A stretch of 64,000 bases of DNA from Streptomyces griseocarneus (GCA_003674045.1 PENC01000003.1:248001-312000), one strand, 5' to 3'; counted from the first letter of the stretch, positions 8,338-17,276 are shown. Notes: generated from the sequence alone by a model not told the origin. A program made the numbers and translations.

Positions 8338-8811
8338 TCAGGTCAGCTCCTCGGCCAGCAGATCCATGAGCAGTCCGTCCTGCCAGACGCCTGTCCGGTG
8401 GTCGCGTCCGTACGCGCGCATGACTCCCACGGGCTTGAACCCGATCTTGCCGTAACTGCGGATCGCCCCGATATTGGCCGCGGCGGGGTCGATGGTCAGC
8501 CGGTGATGACCGCGCTCGTGCACCAGCCACCGGGCCAGGGCGCGTACGGCATCGGTACCGAGTCCCTTCCCGTGGTGCCGCGCCGTCAGGAAGATGTCGA
8601 TACCGGCGTGGCGGAACTCGGGGTCGCTCTCCTCCTGGAACTGGACCGCTCCGATGACCTCGCCCTCGAAGACGACGGCGAGCATGCCCTCGAAACTGTC
8701 CGGGGGCGACCACCACGCCGCGACCTCCGGCTCCCGCACGATCCTTTCGAGAACCTCCCTGTCACCGACGGCCACCGGTCGCAGCACTACCTTGTCCCCA
8801 CGCAGCTCCAT
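8338..8811 (-). CDS. GNAT-family N-acetyltransferase
   Basis: A 157-residue acetyltransferase of the GNAT superfamily, close to the RimJ/AAC(6')-type subgroup. It starts with the typical MELRGDKVVLRPV beta strand. Acetyl-CoA binding is shown by the motif A region FLTARHHGKGLGTDAVRAL (Q/R-x-x-G-x-G/A), and motif B follows in NIGAIRSYGKIGFKPVGVM. It lacks a signal peptide and is presumably cytosolic, modifying a small molecule or protein N-terminus. The start at 8811 follows a GGGGGG ribosome site on the minus strand; the frame is open upstream to 8988. An aminoglycoside-modifying role is possible but unproven. Confidence 0.8.
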   Translation of the reverse strand: MELRGDKVVLRPVAVGDREVLERIVREPEVAAWWSPPDSFEGMLAVVFEGEVIGAVQFQEESDPEFRHAGIDIFLTARHHGKGLGTDAVRALARWLVHERGHHRLTIDPAAANIGAIRSYGKIGFKPVGVMRAYGRDHRTGVWQDGLLMDLLAEELT

Positions 8812-8864
8812 GCCCCCCAGTATCCCCGGACGGGCGACCCGTCCGGGCCGTGCCCTGCGGAGCT

Positions 8865-8878
8865 TAGGATCTCCAATC
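8865..8878 (+). promoter_or_regulatory. Leaderless promoter of the L7/L12-domain gene
   Basis: TAGGAT at 8865-8870 matches a -10 hexamer and ends only 8 nt before the ATG at 8879. This puts the predicted transcription start at or within a base or two of the start codon. No ribosome site lies between them. A leaderless mRNA is the straightforward reading, a common arrangement in streptomycetes. Confidence 0.55.
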
Positions 8879-9166
8879 ATGGACATGCCAGTGCTTCTTC
8901 TTCTCTTCCCTCTCCTCGGATTTCTCGCCTGGAGCATCGAGAGCCGGATCGAGCGTGTCGGTCGCAAGGTCACGCGGCTGGAGCGCAAGGTGGATCTGAT
9001 CCTCGATCAGATGGGTATCCGTGAGGAGGATCCCGGGCTCGCGCGGGTCGCCGAGCTTGCGCGGGGTGGGGAGACGATCAAGGCGATCAAGGCGTACCGC
9101 GAGATCACCGGGGACGGCCTGAAGGAGGCCAAGGACGCCGTGGACCGTATGGCCGGGCGGGCCTGA
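8879..9166 (+). CDS. Membrane-anchored ribosomal L7/L12 C-terminal-like protein
   Basis: A 95-residue protein. Residues 3-19 (MPVLLLLFPLLGFLAWS) form a single N-terminal membrane helix. Residues 20-46 are a charged amphipathic helix (RIERVGRKVTRLERKVDLIL) of probable coiled-coil character. Residues 50-95 match the ribosomal protein L7/L12 C-terminal fold, with the characteristic IKAIKAYREITGDGLKEAKD and VDRM pattern. It is not ribosomal L7/L12 itself, which lacks a membrane anchor and is longer. It probably presents an L7/L12-like interaction surface at the membrane; partners are unknown. It seems to be translated from a leaderless transcript. Confidence 0.8.
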   Translation: MDMPVLLLLFPLLGFLAWSIESRIERVGRKVTRLERKVDLILDQMGIREEDPGLARVAELARGGETIKAIKAYREITGDGLKEAKDAVDRMAGRA

Positions 9167-9210
9167 GCGATTTCGGCCGAGCGCGGGTTGCCGGGTCGAG
9201 GCCGGCGAAC

Positions 9211-9247
9211 GGCCCGGTGGCGGGACTCAGGGGCCCGCCACCGGGCC
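9211..9247. terminator. Bidirectional terminator between convergent genes
   Basis: A perfect 14-bp stem (GGCCCGGTGGCGGG, 9211-9224, with CCCGCCACCGGGCC, 9234-9247) and a 9-nt loop lie between the convergent L7/L12-domain and galactose-oxidase-like genes. There is no U-tract in either direction, as is common for streptomycete terminators. Confidence 0.7.
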
Positions 9248-9260
9248 GCGGTGACCACAC

Positions 9261-11750
9261 TCAGTGGTGCCCCGGTGCGCCCCCGCCCTCGTCGTGGTCG
9301 CAGGCGATGCCGTTGCCGTCCGGGTCGAGGCCGTGCCGGTCGGGGCCGTGGACCGTCAGCCTGCCGAAGCCGTGCTCCCGCAGCCACGCGCAGCGTCCGC
9401 CCGCCTTCGTCCGCGGGAAGGTCCACGGCACGCACTGGCCCGCTTCTCCGTAGGCGTGGTCGCAGCCGTCGTAGCCCTGGGGGACCGTGACACCCGGTTT
9501 CTCCGCGGCCTTGTCGTGCTGCGGGTGTGCCGGGGGATGCGGTGCGGCGGCCAGCGCGGTGGCGAAGCTCTGCACGCGCGCGGCGGCGACCTGCCCCTGC
9601 GGGCCGATCCGTACCCAGCTGGACACCGACGGCACGCCGTTCGCGTCGACGACCGAGAGCATGTACCAGCCGGGCGGCGCGAGGTTCGGGTTGCTGGTGA
9701 GGCTGAGGTCGATGGTGTTGCCGTCGACCGTCATCGGCAGATCCACGTACCGCTGGTTGGGGTCGGAGGAGTGGGTGACCGCGGCGGGCCGGATCAACGA
9801 CGCCTTGACCACGGGCTTGTCGACGGTGATGCGCTGGGTGGAGCCGTACGCCCAGGTGTCCTTCGCCACCGAGGTGATCCGCGGCCGCTGGCCCTTGAAG
9901 AGGTACGGCGGTGTGAAGACGGAGATCCGCTGGTCGAAGGAGCCATCGCCGGGATTGTTGCCGACGCTCAGGACCCGGCCGTCCGGCAGCAGTGTCGAGG
10001 ACGAGTGGTACGTGCGCGGCACCGGGTCGGCCGCCAGGCCGGGTGCGAAGGTGTTGGTCGCCGGGTCGTACATCGATGCCTCGAAGACCGGGTCCTCGCG
10101 GTAGGTGTGCAGCGCGCCGCCGGTCTCCAGGACCTTGCCGTCGGGAAGGATCACGGCCGAGACGTACACCTTGCCCTCCGCGCCCTTCTGCCTGCTGCCG
10201 TTGGCGTACAGGCCCTGCGGCAGGTCCGGGCCGGGTACGTAGCCGGGCGAGGCGGCCTTCATGTCGATCAGGTCGACGAGGCGGTGGGCGTCGGGGGCGA
10301 CGGTGTGGTTGCCGCCGCCGATCGTGAGCACCTTCTGGTCCTGGGCCGGGGGCAGCAGGACGGACATCGACTGGTCGCGCTCGTCCTTGCGGCGCAGCCC
10401 GGGGACGTCGGTGACGGTGCCCTTGTCGTAGTCGTAGACGGACGCCCCCGTGCCGTCCAGACCGCGGCCGAAGACATGACTGCCGGTGTAGAGGAGGCGG
10501 CCGTCCTGCAGCAGGATCATCGCCGGGTACAGCCCCCAGAAGTGCCAGGCCTGCTTGGCCTCGCCGATGCCGAGCCAGCGCTTGCCGCCGTAGGAGTACT
10601 GCTCGTTGACGACGGTGCCCGAGGAGTCCTCGCCGAGCCCGCCGAGGGACAGCACGTCGCCGTTGCCGAGTTCGGTGGCGGAGGGGTACCAGTGCCCGGA
10701 GTTCAGGTCGTTGGTCCTGGTGTACCGGTTGGTGTCCGGGTCGAAGACGTACGAGGACTTCAGGCCCTTGTAGCCGACCTTGCCGTCGGGGGACGCGTAG
10801 TCCTTGTTGCCGCTCACCACGAGCACCCGCCCGTCCGGGAGCTGGACGTGTCCGCCGCAGAAGAAGTCGTCGGGCGTGGGCACGTCGGTGAAGGTCTCGG
10901 CCACGGGGTCGTAGACGGAGGTCTTGAACGTGCCCGCCTTGAAGGCGTCCCGGTCGTTGCCGGAGCCGGCGATCAGCAGCACCTTGCCGGTGTGCAGCAG
11001 GACGGAGTGGATGGCGCGCAGCGGTGCGGGTGTCTTCTTGACCTCCCACCGGCCCCGGCAGTCCGGGGTGTCCGCGGGTGCGCAGGGGTCGGGCAGCGGA
11101 TCGGTCGGCGGTGGTACGGTCGCGTCCACCATGGAGTAGTCGTCGGTGGTGAGCGAGCCCACGCCGTACAGTGCGGCGCCCCAGGTGATCTGGTCGGTCC
11201 GCTCGGGGATGACGGGCGTACGGACCTCGGCGCGGGCGTACGCGCCGGACTGCGGCAGGGTCTTGAGGTCGGTCCAGAAGACCCAGCCCGCCTGTGTGTC
11301 GTGGCGGAAGACCGTGAGCGCCACGTCGGGTGTGGTGGAGGTGTACCAGAGCGACAGGTCGTACTGGTGGCCCGGGGCGACGCCGGGTGCGCAGGAGTCC
11401 TGGCGCATCATCGTCTTGCGGTCGCCGCCGGCGCGCCGGGTGATGTCGATGCGGACGGCGTGGTCGCCGGAGTGGGCTTGGTCGGCGCCGGTCACGGTGT
11501 AGGTGACGTCCTGGTCGCCCCAGCCGTCCTTGCTGAAGCACAGGGGAAAGCCGTCCGTGCCCAGGGTCTCCAGGCCGGGGTTGGTGACGAGGTTGTCCGC
11601 GGCACGCGCCGGCTGTGCGCCGGGCTGGACGACCGCCAGGCCCGCGGCGAGCAGGGCGGTGACGAGCAGGAGGAGCCGGACGCGGGCGCGCCGGAGGCGC
11701 GGGAGCCGTCTTTTCCGGTGGTGCGGGCCGAACGGGTGGTGCGAGGTCAT
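9261..11750 (-). CDS. Secreted galactose-oxidase-like copper oxidase with Excalibur tail
   Basis: An 829-residue exported radical-copper oxidase homologue. A long basic n-region and a hydrophobic core (LLLLVTALLAAGLAVV) give an Ala-x-Ala signal peptide. An N-terminal carbohydrate-binding-like beta domain (about 50-210) follows. Next is a Kelch propeller with Cys298 in DFFCGGH, placed like the Cys of the Cys-Tyr cofactor; RTYHSSS supplies the Tyr-His copper ligands and THSSDPNQR the second His. The DUF1929-type C-terminal domain ends at SSWVRIG. An added tail contains an Excalibur-like motif (DPDGNGIACD). Streptomyces GlxA is the known relative, acting on tip glycans. The start overlaps the stop of the GT39 gene (ATGA), implying translational coupling. 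Confidence 0.8.
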   Translation of the reverse strand: MTSHHPFGPHHRKRRLPRLRRARVRLLLLVTALLAAGLAVVQPGAQPARAADNLVTNPGLETLGTDGFPLCFSKDGWGDQDVTYTVTGADQAHSGDHAVRIDITRRAGGDRKTMMRQDSCAPGVAPGHQYDLSLWYTSTTPDVALTVFRHDTQAGWVFWTDLKTLPQSGAYARAEVRTPVIPERTDQITWGAALYGVGSLTTDDYSMVDATVPPPTDPLPDPCAPADTPDCRGRWEVKKTPAPLRAIHSVLLHTGKVLLIAGSGNDRDAFKAGTFKTSVYDPVAETFTDVPTPDDFFCGGHVQLPDGRVLVVSGNKDYASPDGKVGYKGLKSSYVFDPDTNRYTRTNDLNSGHWYPSATELGNGDVLSLGGLGEDSSGTVVNEQYSYGGKRWLGIGEAKQAWHFWGLYPAMILLQDGRLLYTGSHVFGRGLDGTGASVYDYDKGTVTDVPGLRRKDERDQSMSVLLPPAQDQKVLTIGGGNHTVAPDAHRLVDLIDMKAASPGYVPGPDLPQGLYANGSRQKGAEGKVYVSAVILPDGKVLETGGALHTYREDPVFEASMYDPATNTFAPGLAADPVPRTYHSSSTLLPDGRVLSVGNNPGDGSFDQRISVFTPPYLFKGQRPRITSVAKDTWAYGSTQRITVDKPVVKASLIRPAAVTHSSDPNQRYVDLPMTVDGNTIDLSLTSNPNLAPPGWYMLSVVDANGVPSVSSWVRIGPQGQVAAARVQSFATALAAAPHPPAHPQHDKAAEKPGVTVPQGYDGCDHAYGEAGQCVPWTFPRTKAGGRCAWLREHGFGRLTVHGPDRHGLDPDGNGIACDHDEGGGAPGHH

Positions 11751-13324
11751 CGATCCCCCTTCAAGACCTTGAGTACGTCGATCCGTCCGCCGCCCTCCCC
11801 GAAGGTCGCGATGGCCTCGGAGCGCGCGAACAGCGTGCGCAGGGTCGGCAGGTTGTCCCGCTCCCCGCGCAGCGCGGGGGTGGAGACGACATAGTCGATG
11901 TCACGCCAGCCGTGCGGCAGGGACGCGGCGACGGCGGGGTCCTGGTCGAGCTTGTAGTGCCAGATCACCCTGTGGGGCGTGAACCCGGCGTCCACGGCGT
12001 CCAGCCACAGCACCCCGTCGGTGACGACACGGGTCCGCGGCGCGTCCTGGACGTGTCCGGCGCGCAGCCACGCGGCCGCTTCGTGGTAGACGCCGTTCTG
12101 ACGGGCGGTCAGGGCCTGTCGGGTCTGCCGGACGTTGTGGGGGCCGAAGGCGAGCACCGCGGACGCCAGCAGGGCGGCGACCGCGGGCAGCCGCCAGACG
12201 TACCGCCGGGGCAGGGCCCGTACGAGCGCGTCGGCCGCTCCGGCGAGGGCCAGTGCGAGGAACGGCAGGAGCTGCACGACGTACATCTGCGGCAGGTAGC
12301 CGCCGGGGCGCAGCGCGACCAGGACGAGGAGGGCGACCGCGAGTCCTGTCGGGCGCAGGCGCCGGACGAACAGGGCGGCCACGGCGGCCGCGCAGCCGCC
12401 GGCCAGCAGCAGGGGATCGCTCGACAGCCAGCCGTGGATCAGGTTGTTGGCGTCCGTGCCGGTCTCGAAGGCCGATCCGCTGCCCTGCCGTCCGCCGAGC
12501 TGGAAGCGGAGGGTGCCGAGCAGGGAGACGTGTCCCGCGCCGGGCAGCAACTCGCCCTTGAGGGTGGCGTAGAGCGGATAGAACAGCACGGTCATGACCA
12601 GCCCGGAGAGGAATCCGGCGACGGAGAACACGCGGGTCCGCGGGTGGGTGCGCTGCCACAGGGCGAGGAGGAGGGCCGGGAGCAGGACGGCGATCGTCTC
12701 CTTGGAGAGGATCGCGGCCGCGAAGGCCACACCGGCGGAGAAGTGATGCCACAGATGGCGGCGCGGGGACAGGGCGAGGGCGAAGGCGGCCAGGGCCCAG
12801 AAGGTGGCGAACGCGTCGAGGTAGACCTGGCGTTGCAGGGTGATCGCGAGCGGGGAGAGGCCGAGGAGCAGCATCGCGCCCGCGGCGGCGGGGCGGCTCA
12901 CCCCGCTCCGGCGGGCCACGAGATGGACGAGCAGCGCGGTCCCCGCGGCGACGACGAGCATGGCCGCGCGGCCCTGGACGAGAGTGGGGGAGCCGGGCAT
13001 CAGCCAGGCGGGCAGCCAGGAGACGGCGGCCAACTGTATCCAGCCGAGAGGCGGGTGGTCGTACCAGTAGGTGTAGTGGGCGAGGCCCCTGCCGTGCTGG
13101 ACCGCCCAGGCCTGGGCGAGATAGGTGCCCTCGTCGTCATTGGGGAAGGGGTAATTTCCCATGTTCCAGGCCCGCAGGGCGATGGTTGCCGTCAACAGGA
13201 ACGTCACCAGCAGGAAATCCGCGCGTAATCGGATCCGGTGGTTTCTCGGAGGTTGTGATTCCTGTTCCTGTATGCGGGAATCCGTGTCCGTCCGCAGGTC
13301 CGGTCGCAGCGCGACATTTCTCAC
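11747..13324 (-). CDS. GT39-type membrane glycosyltransferase (ArnT/PMT-like)
   Basis: A 525-residue polytopic membrane protein with about 10-12 hydrophobic helices. The first external loop carries the acidic DDEGTYLAQAWAVQHG signature (D-D/E-x-x-Y/E), the catalytic feature of GT39/GT-C enzymes using polyprenyl-phosphate sugars. YWYDHPPLGW follows, another hallmark of the ArnT/PMT fold. GTG at 13324 with GGGGGAGG upstream is chosen; the open frame extends to 13711. Codon 33 is a TTA (plus-strand TAA at 13226-13228), the rare codon read by the bldA tRNA. Coupled to the downstream copper oxidase, it probably builds or decorates a cell-surface glycan that the oxidase modifies. The acceptor is unknown. 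Confidence 0.8.
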   Translation of the reverse strand: MRNVALRPDLRTDTDSRIQEQESQPPRNHRIRLRADFLLVTFLLTATIALRAWNMGNYPFPNDDEGTYLAQAWAVQHGRGLAHYTYWYDHPPLGWIQLAAVSWLPAWLMPGSPTLVQGRAAMLVVAAGTALLVHLVARRSGVSRPAAAGAMLLLGLSPLAITLQRQVYLDAFATFWALAAFALALSPRRHLWHHFSAGVAFAAAILSKETIAVLLPALLLALWQRTHPRTRVFSVAGFLSGLVMTVLFYPLYATLKGELLPGAGHVSLLGTLRFQLGGRQGSGSAFETGTDANNLIHGWLSSDPLLLAGGCAAAVAALFVRRLRPTGLAVALLVLVALRPGGYLPQMYVVQLLPFLALALAGAADALVRALPRRYVWRLPAVAALLASAVLAFGPHNVRQTRQALTARQNGVYHEAAAWLRAGHVQDAPRTRVVTDGVLWLDAVDAGFTPHRVIWHYKLDQDPAVAASLPHGWRDIDYVVSTPALRGERDNLPTLRTLFARSEAIATFGEGGGRIDVLKVLKGDR

Positions 13325-13646
13325 GACGTGCCTCCCCCGGGCCCGGGACGGGCCGCGACGAGTCAGGTTGGCACGGGACTTCGGCACATGACCAGCAGCA
13401 AATGAGCCACCGGCAGCCGCAGCGGTATCGCAGGTCGGGCGGCCTTTCGGGGAAGCTTGAATTCCGCACGATGATTTCCCTCGGAGATTTTCACGGAAAG
13501 GGCGGAGGAAGGCCGACGGGCTTTGCCCTGCCGGGGTTGCCCAACAGAAGTGAAATTCCCCGGGGTGGGCCGCTGTTGCCGGTTTCTTCGCCGGGCCGGG
13601 GAGCCGTGGGCGAAACATGAGGTGAAGTCGTGGCGTCCGTGGTTCT

Positions 13647-13690
13647 CGCCGGGCGGCCGCATGCGCGGTCAGGTGGGTGGCCGCCCGGCG
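13647..13690. repeat. 12-bp inverted repeat in the GT39/efe intergenic region
   Basis: CGCCGGGCGGCC (13647-13658) pairs perfectly with GGCCGCCCGGCG (13679-13690) around a 20-nt loop. It lies in the 571-bp divergent region between the GT39 gene and the iron-transport operon. Function is unknown; it could be an mRNA leader structure of the GT39 operon or an insulating terminator. Apart from this and the iron boxes, 13325-13895 holds no gene I can support. Confidence 0.45.
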
Positions 13691-13754
13691 TGTGGCTCTT
13701 GTCAAGAACAAAACCAGAAGAAAACGCGGCCTTGACCCCGTCCTGGTGGAGAGA

Positions 13755-13788
13755 CAAGGTAAGCCTCACTAAGGTATGGCTTCGCTAA
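13755..13788 (+). promoter_or_regulatory. Two overlapping iron boxes (DmdR/IdeR type)
   Basis: Read on the minus strand, 13773-13755 (CTTAGTGAGGCTTACCTTG) and 13788-13770 (TTAGCGAAGCCATACCTTA) each match about 12 of 19 positions of the actinobacterial iron-regulator consensus TTAGGTTAGGCTAACCTAA. They overlap by 4 bp and sit 108-141 bp before the ferrous-iron permease start. Iron-dependent repression by a DmdR1/IdeR homologue is the natural prediction. The match is by eye. Confidence 0.6.
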
Positions 13789-13895
13789 CCAGAGTGACCG
13801 CGGTCGGCTTTGGGCCCTGCCCGCCGTCCTGCGGCGGTCGCTCGCCCGGCGCCGTCGTGACCGAGAAACACCGGCGAAGTGCCGGGGAGGGCCGT

Positions 13896-15965
13896 ATGTG
13901 GGACGACGCGTTTCCCAGCTTCCTGATAGGTCTCCGCGAGGGACTGGAGGCCGGACTGATCGTCTCCGTCCTCGTCGCCTCCCTCGTCCGCGCGGGGGCC
14001 AGAAACCGCCTGCCGCACGTATGGACGGGTGTCCTCGGCGCCATAGCCCTCTCCCTGAGCTTCGGCGCTGTGCTCACCTTCACCGCCGCGAACCTCTCTG
14101 CCACCGCGCAGGAAGCGTTCGGCGGTAGCCTCAGCGTCGTCGCGGTCGCCTTCGTCACCGCCATGGTCTTCTGGATGCGCCGCTCGGCCCGCAACCTCTC
14201 CGGCGAGATCCGTGAGAAGGTCACCGGCGCCCTCGCCATGGGCACGGGCGTGCTGATCGTCACGTCCTTCCTCGCCGTGGGCCGCGAGGGGCTGGAGACC
14301 GCCCTCTTCCTCTGGACCACGGCACGCGCCGCGGGGGAGTCCGCGGGGCCGATGACCGGCGCCGCCATCGGGCTCGTACTCGCGGCGGGGCTCTGCTGGG
14401 GTCTGTACCGCCGGGTGCTGAGGATCAACCTGACGAAGTTCTTCACCGCCACCGGCATCGTCCTCGTCGTCATCGCCGCCGGTGTCCTCGGCTACGGACT
14501 GCGTGACCTCCAGGAAGGCGGCGTACTGCCCGGGAAGACCGCGTTCGCCTTCGACCTCGGCCAGAGCGTCGACGCCGGTTCCTGGTACGCCACCCTCGTC
14601 CAGGGCGTGCTCAACCTGACCCCCACCATGACCTGGCTGCAGGTCGTCGCCTACGTGGCCTACCTGGCCGTCGTGATGACCCTCTTCGTACGCGGCACAC
14701 GCGGCGCAGGGGCCACCCGCCCGGCGGCTACGAAGAACGAGGCCGCCGCTCCGGAGCCGGCGCAGTCGGCCGGGACGCCGGAGCCCGCCCCCGCGAGGCC
14801 GCCGCGCCGCCGCCCGGCATGGCTGATACCCGCCGCCGTCGTCACCGTGCCCGCCGTCGCCGCCGGTGTCCTCGTCGCCGTCGGCGGCTCCAAGCCCGGC
14901 GGCGCCCAGACCATCGCCGTCTCCGAGAAGGAGTGCGGCAAGGGATTCTCCGCCCCTCGGCCCGGCCGCCGGACCTTCCAGATGCACAACACCGGCGACA
15001 AGGCGTCCGAGGTCTACCTCGTCGACCCCGCCACCAACGCCGTCTACGGCGAGATCGAGGGCCTCGCCCCCGGCACCACCCGCGACCTCGTCGCCACCGT
15101 CGGCGGCGGCGCGTACGCCTGGCGCTGCGTCCCCACCGGCGGCAAGGCCGTCACGTCCACGCCCGTGCACGTCAGCGGCGGCGACACCGTCAACGCCGTC
15201 AAGCCCGTCTCCGAGGAGGACCTGGCCGAGCCGCTGCGCTCCTACAAGGACTACGTGACCAAGGGCCTGGCCACGCTGACCGACCAGACGGGCAAGCTGG
15301 CCGACGACATCCACCACGGCGACCTCGACGCCGCCCGCGCCGACTGGCTCACCGCCCACCGCACCTACGCCTCCCTCGGCGCGGCCTACGGCACCTTCCA
15401 GGACTTCGACAAGAAGATCAACGGCCGGACCGCCGGCCTCCCCGACGGCGTGCGCGACAAGGACTTCACCGGCTTCCACCGCGTCGAGTACGGCCTGTGG
15501 CACGGCGAGTCGGCCGACGGCCTGCGCGGCCCGGCCGACCAGCTGAAGCAGGACGCGGACGGGCTGCGCAAGGCCTTCCCCGGCCAGGACTTCGACCCCT
15601 CCGACCTGCCGCTGCGCACCCACGAGATCCTGGAGAACACCCTCCAGTTCGAACTCACCGGCGACGCCGACCAGGGCAGCGGCACCACCCTGGCCACCGC
15701 GGACGCCAACCTCACCGGCACCCGGGAACTCCTCGGCGTCCTGCGCCCCCTGCTCGCCGCCCGCGACCCGAAACTGCTCACCACGGTGGACGGTGACATC
15801 GACCGCGTGCAGCAACTGCTCGACGCCGCGCACCACGACGCCGCGTGGACCCCGGTCGACAAGCTCGACGCCACCGACCGCGCCCGGCTGAACGGGGCCA
15901 CGGGCCAACTGCTCGAGGACCTCGCCCCCATTCCCGATCTCCTCGAGATCCGCAAGTCCGCCTGA
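13896..15965 (+). CDS. efeU: Fused EfeU iron permease and EfeO-like periplasmic protein
   Basis: A 689-residue fusion. Residues 1-275 are an FTR1/EfeU permease with about seven membrane helices and both REGLE iron-binding motifs (14-18 in GLREGLEAGL and 130-134 in GREGLETAL). A Pro/Ala linker and an extra membrane helix (about 310-330) lead to an extracytoplasmic EfeO-like part: a cupredoxin-type domain (about 340-430) and an M75/imelysin domain with HxxE as His528 and Glu531 in HRVEYGLWH. In Escherichia coli these are separate EfeU and EfeO proteins. ATG at 13896 follows GGGGAGG. It lies downstream of two iron boxes and 39 bp before efeB, forming an iron-uptake operon. A frame break between domains was looked for and not seen. 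Confidence 0.88.
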   Translation: MWDDAFPSFLIGLREGLEAGLIVSVLVASLVRAGARNRLPHVWTGVLGAIALSLSFGAVLTFTAANLSATAQEAFGGSLSVVAVAFVTAMVFWMRRSARNLSGEIREKVTGALAMGTGVLIVTSFLAVGREGLETALFLWTTARAAGESAGPMTGAAIGLVLAAGLCWGLYRRVLRINLTKFFTATGIVLVVIAAGVLGYGLRDLQEGGVLPGKTAFAFDLGQSVDAGSWYATLVQGVLNLTPTMTWLQVVAYVAYLAVVMTLFVRGTRGAGATRPAATKNEAAAPEPAQSAGTPEPAPARPPRRRPAWLIPAAVVTVPAVAAGVLVAVGGSKPGGAQTIAVSEKECGKGFSAPRPGRRTFQMHNTGDKASEVYLVDPATNAVYGEIEGLAPGTTRDLVATVGGGAYAWRCVPTGGKAVTSTPVHVSGGDTVNAVKPVSEEDLAEPLRSYKDYVTKGLATLTDQTGKLADDIHHGDLDAARADWLTAHRTYASLGAAYGTFQDFDKKINGRTAGLPDGVRDKDFTGFHRVEYGLWHGESADGLRGPADQLKQDADGLRKAFPGQDFDPSDLPLRTHEILENTLQFELTGDADQGSGTTLATADANLTGTRELLGVLRPLLAARDPKLLTTVDGDIDRVQQLLDAAHHDAAWTPVDKLDATDRARLNGATGQLLEDLAPIPDLLEIRKSA

Positions 15966-16004
15966 CCCGTGCCGCACCCCGCACGCTCCGAAGGGAACCA
16001 GAAC

Positions 16005-17276
16005 ATGACCGCCGACTCCGCCTGTCCGCAGGGCGGCCTCACCACCGGCCGCAGGGGTTTCGTCAAGACGGCGCTCGGCACGGGCGTGGCCGGAGCCGCC
16101 CTCGCCGGTGGCGGCTTCGCGCTCGGACAGGCCGGTACGGGCCGGGCGCACGCCGCCGACACCAAGGACACGGGCAAGGTCGACTTCCACGGCGCCCACC
16201 AGGCGGGCGTCGTCACCCCGCAGCCCGCCGCCGCGGCGTTCGTCTCCCTCGACGTGATCGCCCGGAACCGCAAGGAGCTCGGTGACCTCTTCCGTACGAT
16301 CACCGAACGGGCCCGCCTCCTGACCGAGGGCGGCGCCCCCACCGACCTGGGCGTCGGCGCGCCGCCCTCGGACAGCGGCATCCTCGGCCCCGTGGTCCCC
16401 GCAGACCGGCTCACCGTCACTCTCGGCGTGGGCGCGTCCCTCTTCGACGACCGCTTCGGACTGGCCGGGGCCAAGCCCCGCAAGCTCACCCCGATGCGCA
16501 CGTTCCCCAACGACAACCTCCAGGCCGCCGAGTGCCACGGCGACCTCTCGCTGCAGATCTGCGCCGAGCGCCAGGACACCGTCCTGCACGCCCTGCGCGA
16601 CATCGCCCGGCACACCCGCGGCGCGATGCAGATCAAGTGGCGCGTCGACGGCTTCCAGAACGCGCCCCGCCCGACGGGCGCCCAGCGCAACCTGCTCGGT
16701 TTCAAGGACGGCATCGTCAACCCCGACACCGACTCCGCGCGCGAGATGAAGCGGCTGGTGTGGGTGACCGACCAGCTGGGCGAGCCGTCCTGGGCCGTCG
16801 GCGGCAGCTACCAGGTGATCAGGATCATCCGCATGCTCGTCGAGTTCTGGGACCGGGTCTCGCTCACCGAGCAGGAGAAGATGTTCGGCCGCCGCAAGGA
16901 CACCGGCGCGCCGCTGGACGGGGCCAAGGAGACCGACAGCCCCAACTACGCCAAGGACCCCAAGGGCGAGGCGATACCGCTCACCGCCCACATCCGCAAG
17001 GCCAACCCGCGCACGCGCGACACGGACGACTCCCGCATCCTGCGCCGCGGCTACAACTACGACCGCGGCGTCGACAACGTCGGCAACCTCGACATGGGTC
17101 TGGTGTTCTGCTGCTACCAGCAGGACGTCAAGCGGCAATTCGAGGCGACCCAGGAACGTCTGATCGACGAGCCCCTCGTCGACTACATCTCGCCGACCGG
17201 CGGCGGCTATTTCTTCACGCTCCCCGGAGTCCGGGACTCCCACGACTGGCTCGGCAGGACGCTGCTGGGGAGCTGA
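16005..17276 (+). CDS. efeB: Dyp-type peroxidase / deferrochelatase EfeB
   Basis: A 423-residue Dyp-type heme peroxidase. The N-terminus carries a Tat signal ([14 protein letters not shown]), so it is exported folded with heme. The family hallmark GFKDG lies at residues 232-236 with the distal Asp235, and the proximal heme ligand is at about His329 in [28 protein letters not shown] and a C-terminal [10 protein letters not shown] are also family-typical. EfeB oxidises ferrous to ferric iron or removes iron from heme for EfeU/EfeO. ATG at 16005 with AAGGGAA upstream starts it 39 bp after the fused permease gene, clearly in the same operon and under the same iron boxes. Confidence 0.9.
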   Translation: MTADSACPQGGLTTGRRGFVKTALGTGVAGAALAGGGFALGQAGTGRAHAADTKDTGKVDFHGAHQAGVVTPQPAAAAFVSLDVIARNRKELGDLFRTITERARLLTEGGAPTDLGVGAPPSDSGILGPVVPADRLTVTLGVGASLFDDRFGLAGAKPRKLTPMRTFPNDNLQAAECHGDLSLQICAERQDTVLHALRDIARHTRGAMQIKWRVDGFQNAPRPTGAQRNLLGFKDGIVNPDTDSAREMKRLVWVTDQLGEPSWAVGGSYQVIRIIRMLVEFWDRVSLTEQEKMFGRRKDTGAPLDGAKETDSPNYAKDPKGEAIPLTAHIRKANPRTRDTDDSRILRRGYNYDRGVDNVGNLDMGLVFCCYQQDVKRQFEATQERLIDEPLVDYISPTGGGYFFTLPGVRDSHDWLGRTLLGS

